Assembly: GCA_002150815.3 (NCBI GenBank)
Contig: NDFF03000038.1
Location: 1-64,000, forward strand
Direction: 5' to 3'
Source: Grammothele lineata
Lineage: Eukaryota; Basidiomycota; Agaricomycetes; Polyporales; Polyporaceae
DNA length: 64,000 nucleotides
This document shows positions 1 to 11,911 of the stretch, in pieces. The notes beneath the pieces were generated by a model. It had not been told where the DNA came from, did no database searches, and worked only from the letters and a program-made list of their open reading frames with translations. Each line of letters starts with the position of its first letter. The first letter of the stretch is position 1. The position numbers and the translations under genes were made by a program.

Positions 1-120
1 TACACCTGCGGCCAGCCCGGCCACATCGCCCGCGACTGCCCGAAGCGCGCGCGCCCCGACGATGGCGCGCACATCGCGCTCGCGACCCCCAACGCTGACG
101 AAGAAGAGCACGCGTTTTGA
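1..120 (+). CDS. CCHC zinc-knuckle protein, 3' end (partial)
   Basis: The window opens inside a reading frame that closes with TGA at 118-120. The visible 39 residues begin Y-T-C-G-Q-P-G-H-I-A-R-D-C, the last three ligands of a CX2CX4HX4C zinc knuckle; the first Cys must lie just outside the window. A short basic stretch and an acidic tail (DEEEHAF) follow. Multi-knuckle proteins of this kind in fungi (Gis2/Byr3/CNBP type) bind single-stranded nucleic acid and act in translation or mRNA control. Only the last knuckle is visible, so a splicing or RNA-processing knuckle protein remains possible. Confidence 0.7.
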   Translation, partial: YTCGQPGHIARDCPKRARPDDGAHIALATPNADEEEHAF

Positions 121-2319
121 GCGCGCTTCCGTGGTGAGCCGCGTCTCTGCGTTCCCCGTGTCCCCCGCGCGCGCGTCATCGAGGGCGCCGTGCACCGTGT
201 TTTTCTCTCGCGAGCAGTGAGGCTCCGCCGGTCGTGGTAGCGAGACCCGACGGGATGAGCGCGGGCTCTCCCGGGCGCGAGCAGCGAGGCTCCGCCGGCG
301 TTCGAGGCGAGGAAGATCTGGTATCGGTTTTTGGTATGTTTTTGTGTCGATTTTTGGTCGATTTTCGCTCGTTTTTTCGTGTATCGCGCTCGAATTGAGG
401 GAAGGTGTTGTGATATTGGACACATCGGATTCGTTAGTAGATGTAGGCGCAATTCTCGCGCAATGTTTTGCTTAGTCACTCGTTGATTCCTTTCGTATTC
501 CGGTCTCAATTCATGTCCCTTACCATGTGGTTTGTCTAGAGTACCGTATTAGTCATTCCTTTATATACCCTGTCTCTATACGTACTCAATGCGAGCTTCT
601 TTGCACGCTCTCGCGCTCGTGACCGTTCACAGTGCTGAGCATCTCCCAGCCCACATGAAACACCGCGGGGCTGCTGGCAGCAGCCTGAGGCCGTCCCTTT
701 ATATCACTATCCCCGCACATGGGATATGGAGTGCATATTGGTCGTGGGTGCCATCTGCACCACGAGCATCATTGCACTGCTTACTTGACCCGGCGGCATG
801 GCCTCCGCCATTGTATACTAGTCATCGTCAAGACAAATAGCTCGCTACGCAGTACGATCGCGGAGGAAGCCTACTTTGAGACTTTGAGTGGCCACAACAT
901 GGCTGCTTATACCTAGATGTGGAAACGTTGAACGTCAGTACCACTGGCACACCGCCCACAGAGCGCTGATCTTGCCGCACTGAGGTGCACTCTCAGCTCA
1001 TGCTGTTGTGATTAAAAATATTATTGCATGGCAAGAATACGCCCATTATACCCTCTTGTGAATTATTTACGACATTCATGTGTCCATTCCTTGAAAATAC
1101 TGTTGTGGAACGCGAGTGTTGATTCCGACCACCCGGGCGCTTATTATGTCCGGTCGCCAAACGCGCAATTCTGCACATATCCGTATCAAACTTTCCATGG
1201 ACGTCCTCACATTTGTAGACAGCCTATCTGTAAAGTATCTTAGCTATCCGACCACGCACATCGAGCAAGATGACCGCATAGGTTGACGGGCGCCTGTTCA
1301 AAAAAGTGACGAACATTTGTACTTGTTTGTTCCGCGCGAGTGTCGCCCAGACCCCCCGGGCCTACACACTGAATGCTCGCTTCGCTCGCAATTATGAAGC
1401 ACGACGGCCTCTGTCACCAACGAGTCGGTTTAACCTTCCCAGGCCGTTTTATACGTTGTAGTAGTAAACCGCGTTTCTCTTGTACGATGAGATTCCAAGT
1501 TAGCTGCGTCCGCCGTCCGCCATGTACTAGTAGTGACGTGCTTCTGTGAGTCAATGCCAGTGAACGTGAATAGTACTAGTACGGCTTGTGGTATGTTACC
1601 GGTTCGTCTACGACTGTGCAGTGACAACACGCTGCAGCAGTGTGACCCTGTACGCCGCTGATATCTCCTGTATGTACATGATCACAACGAGTTGAAGTGT
1701 AAGGACCAGAATTAATGGTAGAACCAAGGGTAGAACTTCTAGGTTAGACACGGCGACCCAGTGGCAATACAGAGCGCTGGTCCTCGGACGAGTCGGACCG
1801 GCTGTGGCGCCATGCGTCAGACCCGGGTTCGACTCCCCGTCACTACAGTTCGAGGTTCGAGTTGAACTTGTACCATTATCCTCTACGCACTCGACATTCT
1901 GTGGTATTATGGCCCCTACCTGTACTATTTCAGTATTTGTGGCCTTTAAATGTGGTATGAGAGCCGCCAGATTTGCGTTCACCGTGTTCAGTAGATGCAG
2001 CAGAGCGGCTATATTCCAGCGGTAAGTTTTACAATACTGCTTCCAGCTCATCATCTTCCGGAACCCGGGCTTCGTACGCTCATTGCCACGCCATTCAGTA
2101 GAGATTCTGACCAGAACAATCTCGGTAAAAGCAAAACTCTCAGGCGTACCTTACTCGGACTCTATAGAATGGCGCATCTCCATCGTTGTACAGTGCCACC
2201 ACTGACATATATACATTCTTTGGCAGCCCTCTAGCTTTAAGGTGCGCAGGAGTGTCTTTACCCTGCACAAGCAGTCCTGCATTCGATCCGCGTTGACGAT
2301 TACGTTTCTACCAGACATC
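121..2319. other. Intergenic, no gene recognised
   Basis: About 2.2 kb without a convincing gene. The first part is the 3' flank of the zinc-knuckle gene. No adenylation or carrier domain of an NRPS-like enzyme is readable here in any frame, which matters for the truncated reductase downstream. Near 1800-1840 there is a B-box-like GGTTCGACTCC, but no tRNA fold. Confidence 0.6.
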
Positions 2320-3894
2320 ATGTTGGAGATCATCGATGGGGTGATGCACGCCGCCACTGCGTCTCGCTCCGGCGACGACCTTGTCGCTCTCGCGGCGCGC
2401 TACTTGGCCAACCTCCCGTCTCGCCCTCCAACCTTAGGCACACGGCATGATGAGAAACAGGTTATTCTCGTTACGGGCACGACAGGCAACCTCGGCTGTG
2501 ACCTGTTGGAGAGTCTGCTGACGGATGACAGTATCGACACGGTGTACGCGGTGAATCGAGGACCGGAGGCGTTGGCGAGGCAGAAGGCGGCTTTTCGCGC
2601 TCGTGACATGGATGACGAATTGCTCAATGACGAAAAGCTCAGGATGGTAGAGGGGATCCTAAACAAGCCAGGCCTCGGGATAGAGCCTGAGTTGCTCGCA
2701 GAGGTGAGTGCTGCCTTGTTAGCCTTGACATACAGTACTTCATCATGCTCGCGAATACTCTAGATACGGGCCTCTGTTACTCATATGGTCCACAATGGTA
2801 TGCACTTGTAGATACGCGGGTACACATCCAACTCATTTGTGGTTTCTCTTTAGCCTTCCAGGTCAACTTCAACCTTCCTGTGGACGGCTTCGACATATTC
2901 CTGAAAGCTCTACGGTCGCTCATTGACCTCGCTTTGAGCTGTCCGTACACAGATCCTCCCAAGATTCAATTCGTGAGCTCTATCGCTATTTTCCAGAGTG
3001 ATTACGTTCTGTCGTTGCGCTCCGATCTTCTAGCGATGCTTACGCGTTTTAGACTGCCCAGTGCCCCCGCCAGTCCCAGAGGAACCCGTAGTGCCGGAGT
3101 CCGCTCTTGGGTCTGGGTACGGCGAGTCCAAGTGGGTCGGAGAGAGAATGCTGCTAGACCTCGCGGGGAGTACAGACGTCCCGGTGCAGATCGTCCGCCT
3201 AGGTCAGGTTTGTGGCGACCAGAACGGGTATTGGAACGAGGCAGAATGGTTCCCGACCATTGTCAAGTCTGCCGCGCTCACGCACTGCCTTCCCGATGTC
3301 GACGGGGTACGTGCCAATACTGTCCCGAGCTCGGCTGTCATCGATGACGTTCGCTGACATGAGTTTTCTGTGGCCTTGTTCAGGCAGCTGCCTTCGTTCC
3401 GAACTATGCTGCTGCTGCTGCGCTAATCGAGATGCTTTCGTCGCCGGAGCCCATCTTGCACCTCACACACCCGCATCCGTCGCGCCTTCGCACCCTCTTG
3501 ACGGTGACAGCGCGGGAGCTCGATGTGCCGCTCGTTCCGTATGCGAATTGGCTCGAGGCGTTGTCTGCTACGGCCGCCTCCATCGCCGACGGTATGTTCC
3601 CCTACCGCTGAAATGATCTGGTACTGAAGTACTGACACTGGGACCGGCTCCGTTCCAGAGGGATCAAAGGAAGAGCTCGTCAGAGCCGTACGCGCGAACC
3701 CATCCGTGATTCTCCTTGGCTTCTTTCATACGCGCAAGTTCCTGCACGGGCGCGAGCTGATGCAGTTCATCGCACTGTCGACGGAGAAGGCGCAGGCGGC
3801 GTCGCCGACGCTGCGACATTTACAGCCGTTGGGCGACGACATGCCGCTCCAGTGGCTTGCTGCGTGGCGGGCGGTGGGGTTCTTGGATGGGTAG
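2320..3894 (+). CDS. Stand-alone NAD(P)-dependent thioester reductase (NRPS-like TR domain)
   Basis: Six exons (2320-2703, 2764-2797, 2854-2997, 3053-3306, 3384-3591, 3659-3894) join in frame to 419 residues. The protein matches the C-terminal reductase domain of fungal adenylate-forming reductases (A-T-TR). It has the Rossmann motif TGTTGNLG near the N-terminus, then VTHMVHNAFQVNFNLP, VSSIAIF and the YxxxK pair in GYGESKW, followed by the substrate-side C-terminal half. Such domains release a thioester-bound acid as an aldehyde or alcohol. The adenylation domain and the phosphopantetheine Ser are absent, and 2.2 kb upstream holds neither. The first 45 residues look like the linker that normally follows a carrier domain. 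It is either a truncated relic with intact exons or a free-standing reductase; the frame has no lesions. Confidence 0.75.
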
Positions 3895-4070
3895 CGCGTG
3901 GGTTTTCGTGTACTTGATATCGCCAACAAGGTGGGATGCATGATATAAGTCATTAACTTTTGGGCTCCTGCGGTGCCAGTTTGACTCAGTGGAACATCGA
4001 GGAGGCGCTGGTACGAGTTGTAGCGCTCAGCACTCGGCAATCTCATGCAGTGCCTTTCCTCCACGTCACC

Positions 4071-4709
4071 ATGTCGAAGGTTTCTCACAACTCGGACACG
4101 CACGCCTCGGGCGAGCCAAAGTCCATAGGATCATTAAAACTATTTCCCTGGGAGTATGGCATCATCCCGTTCTGCGACCGTACCAAAGAGCAGCAGCGAG
4201 AGACGACGCACACTTACACCGCCAAACTCGGCGGTCTCGTCGTTCCTAACGCAGAAGCTCGGCGTTGGTTCCATCGCTTAACGGGATATAAACTTGAAGA
4301 GGACGGCTCGGAAGATGACAGCTTCCGCGTCACAATACAGGATGTCATGATGGAGGAAGGGCCCTTCCTCGAACCAGTGCTCTGTGTAGCCTTCGCACGC
4401 CGTGAAACGAGGTTCCACGACTTCCTCATGGTCACTCAGGTTGAGAGAGGAGGCCCTTGGACTGTGTCGAGTCCCGAGGATATCACGGAGGTCACGGACA
4501 AGGATGAGATGATCCCCGAGGACACTCAAGCTGAAGAAAGGATGCGCGAGGCCCTTAAGGAGCACGGTAAGATACCCGCTTTCTTCTTAGTTGTCGTGGC
4601 GAAATCTAAACATGCAAACGTCATACCTAGGTATCAAGAATACCGAAGCTCTCGAATTCAAATGCATCTACCGGACCAAGTGAAGCGCAAATTCACAGGG
4701 CATCAGTAG
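4071..4709 (+). CDS. Hypothetical protein, single exon
   Basis: An uninterrupted 212-residue frame. The ATG at 4071 is preferred over upstream in-frame positions because of its context (CACCATGTC). I do not recognise the family. The protein is polar and mixed in charge, with a recurring structured feel: KLFPWEYGIIPF near residues 20-35, a WFHRLTGY segment, then VLCVAFARRE and FFLVVVAKS hydrophobic strands separated by an acidic loop (EDITEVTDKDEM). There is no signal peptide or membrane segment. It starts only 176 bases after the reductase gene on the same strand. Confidence 0.45.
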   Translation: MSKVSHNSDTHASGEPKSIGSLKLFPWEYGIIPFCDRTKEQQRETTHTYTAKLGGLVVPNAEARRWFHRLTGYKLEEDGSEDDSFRVTIQDVMMEEGPFLEPVLCVAFARRETRFHDFLMVTQVERGGPWTVSSPEDITEVTDKDEMIPEDTQAEERMREALKEHGKIPAFFLVVVAKSKHANVIPRYQEYRSSRIQMHLPDQVKRKFTGHQ

Positions 4710-5121
4710 CGTCCTGGGCTAATGAGTTGTTCCATGTCGAGTCGTACCATGTATGATTAGTACGAGGATCGCCCCGGGTCCCCGAGTACGTGCTTGACGT
4801 AGACGCACGACTATACGAAAGACGAATGAGAATGCGAACTATACTAATGCCACCGAGCACCAACTCTGACCACGATTAACAACACCACCGAGGTCGACTA
4901 CACTACCAGAAAAGTCCTTTCATAATAAACAAACGCGGTGACCAATGTCCCATGACGAACGTACTAAGCGATACTACATAAGCCCTACGAAGTCCGGTGC
5001 AGTCACGAAGGGTCCGAGCAGTGTACGTATGGATCGGAATAATCGTCCGCAGTGCGAATGTCCACTGTACTAGAGCAATTGCGCAACTATATAGTATACG
5101 CTAGAGGCGAGAAATCGTCTT
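4710..5121. other. Intergenic between convergent genes
   Basis: 3' flanks of the hypothetical gene (+) and the secreted-protein gene (-). Nothing else is seen. Confidence 0.6.
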
Positions 5122-5709
5122 TTAGGAAGAGCCCGTCGCGTTGTACACGATAGGCACCGCCGCGAGGCTGAACTTCGTCCCGACAGGGCCCTACATACAA
5201 CATGTATCAGCACAAACTCGACAGGACACGACGCAGGGAAGAACACGCACCGACGCATCGCACCCATCCCACTCCTCCACGACCGCGAGCGTGTACGTCT
5301 TATCGCTCGCGCTCTGCCCCGCGCCCCACCCGCCCTCGGGGAGTGAGAAGTCCGGCATGACGAGCTGCGGCGGGGCGGGGTGCGTCGGGTACGGCACCGC
5401 CGGATAATTGGGCGCGTCGAACCTGCCGAAGAAGTGCCCGCCCATGAGCACGTCCGTGGGCGCGAGCGGGGCGGAGGAGGAGGCGGAGGGGGCGGAGGTG
5501 ACGAGGTAGACGGAGTAGGCGTAGGTGGAGGTGCAGTAGTCTGCGCGGATGTCGTATGAGAAGTTGAAGGACGCGCCCGGGGCGATGGGGGTGTCGGGCG
5601 TCGGGAGGATGATTTGGCCTGAACCGGCGAGCGCGCGGGGGGCGAGGAGGGAGATGGAGAGGGAGAGGGCGGCGAGGAGGGGCGAGGAGGTGGCCGCGGA
5701 GAGCTTCAT
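5122..5709 (-). CDS. Small secreted protein, unknown function
   Basis: Two exons on the minus strand (5709-5251 and 5190-5122) around a 60-base intron give 175 residues. Reading through the intron would give a Cys-rich nonsense tail, whereas splicing yields a clean ending, VPIVYNATGSS. Residues 1-28 are a clear signal peptide (Leu/Ala/Ser-rich, ending ALA). The mature part opens ILPTPDTPIAPGASFNFSY, with Tyr-rich beta-strand-like segments, two Cys (in DYCTSTY and WDGCD) and an N-glycosylation site near the end. It resembles the small secreted proteins common in mushroom-forming fungi; no enzyme motif is visible. A TATA box lies upstream. Confidence 0.7.
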
Positions 5710-6768
5710 GGCTTGGTTTTGTGGAGTGAGGTGATTAGGAGGAATTAGGTGGGTATTGTGGAGTCTGCGACGTGAGCTACCGCTACGCGAGAGGCGGACG
5801 AAGGAAAACGGGTGGGCGTAGAGCCGGGTAGAGGCGGGGGCGGGGAAGGACTGGCAGACAGACTGCAAGCCCGCCCCACACAGGCGGGCATTTATAGCTC
5901 ACCACACCATACTGCAGGCAGGCAGGCAGATGCGCGGGCCTTCCTGTTGCGTGCAGAACACAGATGGGCCGCGCACGCGGTGATCAAAGATGAATTGTCC
6001 ATGGCAAACCACGGGTTCGCCCGCGCGCGCACGGGGCGCGCGCACCGCCGTAAGGCGTAAGGCAGAGCCGTCCGAAGACTCCCGCCAGACTGTTCTGCCC
6101 GCGAACCAGGCTGGACCGAGGTCCGAAGCCCGCTCCTCCTGCCGATTTCATTCCAGCCGTCGGCGCGACTCGAGCAGCACGGCATGGAGTTAGAATGACT
6201 TTCGCGCCGTGGACGACATGTGCGCTCGGGAAGCCGGAGGTATCACTTTTTGTTTCAGATGTTGTCCTGCTTCCTCCGGCACAGAGCACATAGCGAGAGG
6301 GAGTGCCTGGGTGACCTGGGCAGACCATACGGCACGCCCTCTCACCACCCGAACGATGCCGGAGGAGGCAGTACACACTCCAGACTCCAAAGGCCCGTCC
6401 GAGCCATGTGTCTGGAGGCAGAATTTCGACGAGTCCAAAGCCCAGCGAGCCATCGCAGAAGCCTAAACGACTGGCTGGCCGGGCGTATTTTCAGACAGAC
6501 ATCAGAAGCACGTTCCGACGCCGCGCGCGGTGACTCACTGCAGCTGTACATACAGTACGTCGCGGAAGGCAGGCCAGCCTTCCACGCCCTTCGTCCTCTC
6601 ACACGGCCGCTTCTGGCACGAACTCTATCCGCGACCACGAGGCGCGCGCCGTCCGCCACGCCGCTTCGTGGGCGAGAAATCGGGTAATGTCCGGGTCATC
6701 CCGCAAAATAGTAGAGAATGATACATGGCGTGGGGTGCCGCAAACCGAATAACACCACTGCGCGAGTT
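5710..6768. other. Intergenic
   Basis: Promoter and 5' region of the minus-strand secreted-protein gene at the left, and 3' flank of the minus-strand RPT5 gene at the right. Frames in the middle look random; no gene is supported. Confidence 0.5.
5891..5896 (-). promoter_or_regulatory. TATA box of the secreted-protein gene
   Basis: The minus strand reads GCTATAAATG about 180 bases before the ATG at 5709. Spacing would allow a 5' UTR of roughly 150 bases. Confidence 0.5.
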
Positions 6769-8457
6769 CTACATGAAGTAATTGAGCGGGTTCTTCTTCT
6801 TGCTCTGCACTACACGGGACGAAAAAGGCGAAAAAGGCGGAAAAGGACGTCAGCCACACCGAGCGGGAAGGGGGAGGGGGGGACAATAAGAAAGACGCAC
6901 CCTCGGCGATCCCGCTGAGGAAGTGCTCGTGGTTGAGCTTCGTCGCGCCCTCCCGGAGGGCGATCATGCCCGCCTCGACGCAGACGGCCTTGAGCTGCGC
7001 GCCGTTGAACTCGTCCGTGCTCCGCGCGAGCTCCTCGTAGTTGACGTCCGCCGCGACGGCCATCTTGCGCGAGTGGATCTCGAGGATGCGTGCGCGCGCG
7101 GTCTCGTTCGGCAGCGGGAACTCGATCTTCCGGTCCAGACGGCCGGAACGGAGCAGCGCGGGGTCGAGGATGTCGATACGGTTCGTCGCGGCGATGACCT
7201 GCGTGAACCGAGTAAGCACATCGCGGAGGAGATACAAATAACCACGAAGTGACGTACCTTGATCCGCTCGTCACTGCTGAAACCGTCAAGCTGGTTGAGG
7301 AGCTCCAGCATCGTCCGCTGTACCTCACGGTCACCGCTCTTCTCCGAGTCGAACCGCTTGGTGCCGATGGCGTCCAGCTCGTCGATGAAGATAATGGCGG
7401 GCGCCTTCTCCTTTGCCAACTCAAACGCGTCGCGGACGAGCTTGGCGCCGTCGCCGATGAACATCTGGACTAATGACGGGCCGGCGAGCTTGAGGTAGCA
7501 CGCGTTCGTCTGGGCGGCACAAGCACGCGCCATGAGCGTCTTGCCGGTACCTTCCCGGGCTGTCAGCGCGCTGAGACGCGAATAGGCGCAAGCGGACGTA
7601 CCTGGGGGACCGTACATCAAGCAGCCTTTCGGCGGCTTGATACCAAGTGTCTTGAACTTGTCCGCCTGCTCCATAGGCAAGACAATAGCTTCCACCAGTT
7701 CCTCGATCTGCTTCTCCAGGCCACCAATGTCAGTGTACGTCTCCGTTGGGCGTTCGTCCACCTCCATCGCCTTGACACGGGAATCGAATTCGGCGGGAAG
7801 GGTATCGAGCACCAGGTACGAATCCTTGTTAACACCAACGAGGTCGCCAGGCTTGAGCTTCTCGGCGGGAACGAGACCAATGAGAGGGAGGAAGACGGTT
7901 TGTCGTGTGGAAGTCTTGATGACGGCGCACTTGCCCTTGCGCATAGAGTCGAGATCGCGGTTCGCACCGTCCTCTTCGCCTTCTGGGTCGACGTCCAGAA
8001 TCTGTAGGCATTATGAATTACGGGGCCACCATCTCATGTGGCACGTACACGCACCTCAACGACGTTGCCGACAAGATATGGCAGGACCTTGTTCTGTTTA
8101 ATCTTCTCGCCGTTCTCCCGGATCTTCTCCTTCATGACGTTCTGCTCATGCTGTAGGCGCAGTGTTTCTGACCGCATGATCTACGTACACTTGTAGGTAT
8201 TTCCCGAGCATTCAAGACGGTATGTGGCAGCATACCTTGAGGTCATTGTCAAGCAGTCGTATCCTCGTCATAATGTCCGCGGTCGGTAGGCTCATAATGT
8301 CCTCTGGAATGTCATCCCAGGTCTCTTCCGGGGGGCGGTCCGGCGTGGTGTCCATTGTAACGTCCTGCGCGCCGGACGAAGCAGAGGCAGAGGAGGGTCC
8401 ATCCTTGGGCTTCTCGGGGTTGTCGGTCGGAGGGTTAGGCGGAGGTGCTGAGGACAT
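6769..8457 (-). CDS. RPT5: 26S proteasome regulatory particle ATPase Rpt5
   Basis: Six exons (8457-8236, 8180-8055, 8001-7602, 7550-7258, 7198-6901, 6809-6769) give 459 residues. It belongs to the AAA+ ring of the 19S particle, which unfolds substrates and feeds them to the 20S core. A disordered acidic N-terminus is followed by the coiled-coil segment [20 protein letters not shown] and an OB-like domain. Then come Walker A GPPGTGKT (247-254, split by a 51-base intron after the first base of the G250 codon), Walker B FIDE (D306, E307) and the arginine-finger region [16 protein letters not shown]. The N-terminal coil and the AAA sequence identify Rpt5 (PSMC3) rather than other Rpt subunits. 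An upstream in-frame ATG at 8520 exists, but 8457 fits family length. The last residues are N-Y-F-M. It is divergent from the DPP V gene. Confidence 0.93.
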
Positions 8458-8915
8458 GGTGAGGGCGGGAGGAGAGGTAGGCTGGGGACGGTGTGCACGG
8501 CGCTCTCGTCTCTCGCGCATGCGCGTACGCGTCGCCGTGACGCACGGTCACGCGTTGGTCACGCGTATGTCATCGCAATAGGCGCCCGATCCATGACGAC
8601 ATCGACCTCTATAATGTCGAGGACAGCGCCGAACGCGCTCTGGGCGACGTCGAGTACCCTTTGGTCGTCGTGCGCGTGCGTGCTACGCGTCATGGACGAC
8701 GGCGACCCCGTCTGTAGCTGTGTGAAGCAAAAAGAGAGAGGAAGAAGGACCATATGGCGCGGCGCGGGAATGATGGGAGGGGTGAATACAGACGCATGAC
8801 CGCGCGAGCGACCGTGCGGGTCGCTCCTGCATCGAAGTCCACGCTGCTCCCTCCGCGTCCAGAGCTCGTCCACGATCAGCACACACATCGATAGCGGCCG
8901 CACACGTTGCACACG
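8458..8915. other. Divergent promoter, RPT5 / DPP V
   Basis: 458 bases between the two start codons, which point away from each other. No TATA box is evident, as is usual for housekeeping promoters. Confidence 0.5.
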
Positions 8916-11911
8916 ATGCGGGTTCCCCCAGCCTTCCCCGCTACCGTGCTCGGTCTCGCCGCCCAGGTGCCTCTCCAGCCGACCCTCAACTCCACCAACA
9001 CCATGGCCGCCCCCGACTTCGCCTTCAAGGAGGGCCCCGACATCTTCTCCTCCACCGACCTCGTCCAGCTTCCCAGGCCCGGCACCGGCGTCGCGAACCC
9101 CTCGGGAGATCTGCTCTTCGTCCCGGTCAGCAAGTACTCGCTAAAGGATAAGAAGTGAGTGCTCCTCTCCTACGCGTATGTTGAACGGTGCTAGAACCAG
9201 GGCGACTCTGCGAGCAGGAACAGCAAGTCTATTCACATCGCTGCAATCGAGAGCACCGTCCTCCCCATCGACATCCCCCTCGCCAGCGGCGGCGAGGCCT
9301 TCTGGCTCGACGATCGCACCCTTGCCCACGCCGTCGCCGAAGGTCCAGACAAGGACAAATCCATCGCCCTCTACGCCATCTCCGTCAAGGTCGAGACTCC
9401 CGCCAGCGGCGGCGATGGCAGCATCCTCCCCGACTCGCCCGTGCTCGTCGGCAAGTTCCCGACGGACTCCGCCACCAACTTCCGCTATGCGGCAGGGGCG
9501 GGCGTGCTCGTCTTCTCCGACTACGTCCATGCCGATGGCGACCTGAAGAAGGTCAAGGAGAACGACCAGGCGTGGGAGAACCGGGGCGACACTGCGTTTG
9601 TGTACGACGAGACGTTCGAGCGGCACTGGGACACTTGGGTCGGGCCGAAGAGGACGTCGCTGTTCAGCGTCAAGCTTGCCAATGGCGCAGATGGCAAGTG
9701 GGAGCTAGACACGACTTTTAACAACCTGTTGAAGGGTACTGGCCTCGTAAGTTCCAATGTGCTCTTGATGTAGAAGACGCGAGCTGAAAACGAGGTGGCA
9801 GCACTCTCCCGTCGAACCATTCGGAGGCACCGACGACTTTGACGTTAGCGACACCTCCGTGATCTTCACTGCCAAGGACCCTCAGCTGCCCAAGGCCTGG
9901 CACACAAAGCAGAACGTGAGTCTTCCCACTATATGCGCTTTTTTGCACTTTGGTTGACAAGAGAGAATAGGTCTACCTCGTTGACATTCATGGACTCACC
10001 ACGCCGAAGGAGATTACTTCAGGCAAGCAGGGAGCTACTCACACACCTGTCTTCAACACTGCCGGTGACAAGGCCGCTTGGGCAGAGCTAGACAGGGATG
10101 GCCATGAGTCTGACAGGTGTGCTTCCCCGAATTTGACGGGTATCATATGGCTTACCCTTCTTCAGGGCTAAGCTTGTCCTATACGACATAAAGAAAGACG
10201 TCCGCTTCACCATCACCCAGGACTGGGACCGCTCCGTCAGCTCCATTGCCGTACGTCCCTCTCCCTTCCCCTCATGCCTCCCTCCCCCTTCTCACACCTC
10301 ACTACAGTTCGCGCACGACGACAAGACCATCTTCCTCACCGCCCCCGACCACGCCCGCATCAAAATCTTCTCCCTCCCCGTCCCGCCCACCCCCTCCACC
10401 TCCACCACCTCCCCATCCCTCGGCCCCTCCTTCCGCACCCCGCGCGAACTCCCCTCTACCGGCGCCGTCTCCTCCATCCAGCCCCTCCCACACGGCCGCC
10501 TCGCGTTCACGCGCTCGTCCCTCACCTCCCCGAACGACGCCTTCGTCCTCCGCGGACTCGACTCCTCCTCGGGCTCGGGCTCGACGACGGTCGACCAGCT
10601 CACGCGCTTCGCAGAGCCCGCGATGAAAGGCAAGAGCCTCGCCCACGGCGAAGACTTCTGGTTCGAAGGCGCGGAGGGGAAGAAGGTGCACGGGTGGACG
10701 CTGAAGCCGCCCGGGTTCAAGGCGGGGGAGGGGGAGAGCAAGAAGTGGCCGGTGCTGTTGTTGATACATGGCGGGCCGGAGGGCGCGTGGGAGGACCAGT
10801 GGTCGAATAGGTGGAACCCGAATAGTGAGTGCGGTTTTACGTTGGGGCGCTGGTGCGGGCAAGGACGGAGGGGACTGATGGATCGGTTGTGGCTGGCTAG
10901 TTTTCGCGCAGCAGGGGTACTTCACTGTTGCGATCAACCCGACGGGGTCTACTTCCTTCGGACAAGGTCAGTCCACGCATTTGTAGCCTGCAGGCACGAG
11001 ATTGACGCTGCACATTACAGAGTTCACGGACGCCATCTCCGAAGACTGGGGCGGAAAGCCCTTCGTCGACCTCCAAGCTGGCTGGAAGTACGTCCTCGAG
11101 AACTTCCCGGAGGTGGACCCCGACCGCGCCGTCGCCGCTGGCGCGAGCTACGGTGGTTATGCTATCAAGTACGTGTACACTTCGCGTCGGGTTTCTCTTG
11201 TTGCGCGCGTTCTGATTCCTTGGGTAGTTGGATCCAGGGTCACCCCGAGTTTGGGTTTAACTTCAAGGCCCTGGTTTGCCACGATGGCGTGAGTTACCTA
11301 ATGATGTAGTCCTCTTTCTGTAAGGGCTAATTGGACTCCCATCGCAGGCGTTCGATGCTGAGTATCACGGGTACTCCACCGACGAGCTCTTCTTCGTAAG
11401 TCGTTGAGGTGAATATAGAGTGAGTAGGCCACCCCTAACGGCTACTTAGTTCAACTACGAATGGGGAGGACGCCCCTGGGAGCCCCACGCGCAGGAGGTG
11501 ATCAAGAAGTGAGTCCTCCCACTATGCCCGACGAGAAGCCGCTCATAACATCGTCACCTCCTTGCACCAGATTCAACCCCAGCAACTTCGTCAGCAAATG
11601 GTCCACGCCCATGCTCATCATCCACGGGAGCAAGGACTACCGGCTCCCCGAGACGGACGGCATCGCCGCGTTCCACGCCCTTCAGCAGTGCGTCTTCCCC
11701 CCTCTCTCTCCTTCCCCCCTTCTCGTGCGCGTTGACCTATCCAACTGACTGACTGGTAACTGATGGGGCTTATCTACGCAGGAGGGGCGTGGCGAGCCGG
11801 CTCGTGATCTTCCCGGACGAGAACCACTGGGTGCTGAACCACCAGAACAGCATCAAGTGGCACTACGAGGTCTTCCGATGGCTGGGCAAGTACTCTGCGA
11901 AGAGCGACTAG
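8916..11911 (+). CDS. DPP5: Dipeptidyl-peptidase V-like serine peptidase (family S9)
   Basis: Thirteen exons join to 752 residues: 8916-9154, 9218-9746, 9802-9915, 9971-10116, 10166-10250, 10308-10824, 10901-10966, 11021-11168, 11228-11288, 11348-11395, 11450-11508, 11571-11687 and 11782-11911. The N-terminal half is a beta-propeller (repeats such as LLFVPVSKY, SIHIAAIES, VLVFSDY). The C-terminal half is an alpha/beta hydrolase: LLLIHGGPEGAW, nucleophile elbow GASYGG (S608), Asp in SKDYRLPETDG (D693) and His in DENHW (H725), so the triad is complete. The family removes N-terminal dipeptides. Aspergillus relatives are secreted, but the N-terminus here is only a weak signal sequence. The first intron acceptor was placed at 9217 because it restores KDKKNSKSIHIA. 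Confidence 0.9.

Noticed and set aside
1745..1840. tRNA gene or tRNA-derived SINE suggested by GGTTCGACTCC
   Set aside because: The B-box-like motif is there, but no matching acceptor stem or convincing D arm can be drawn, and no second copy is seen in the window.
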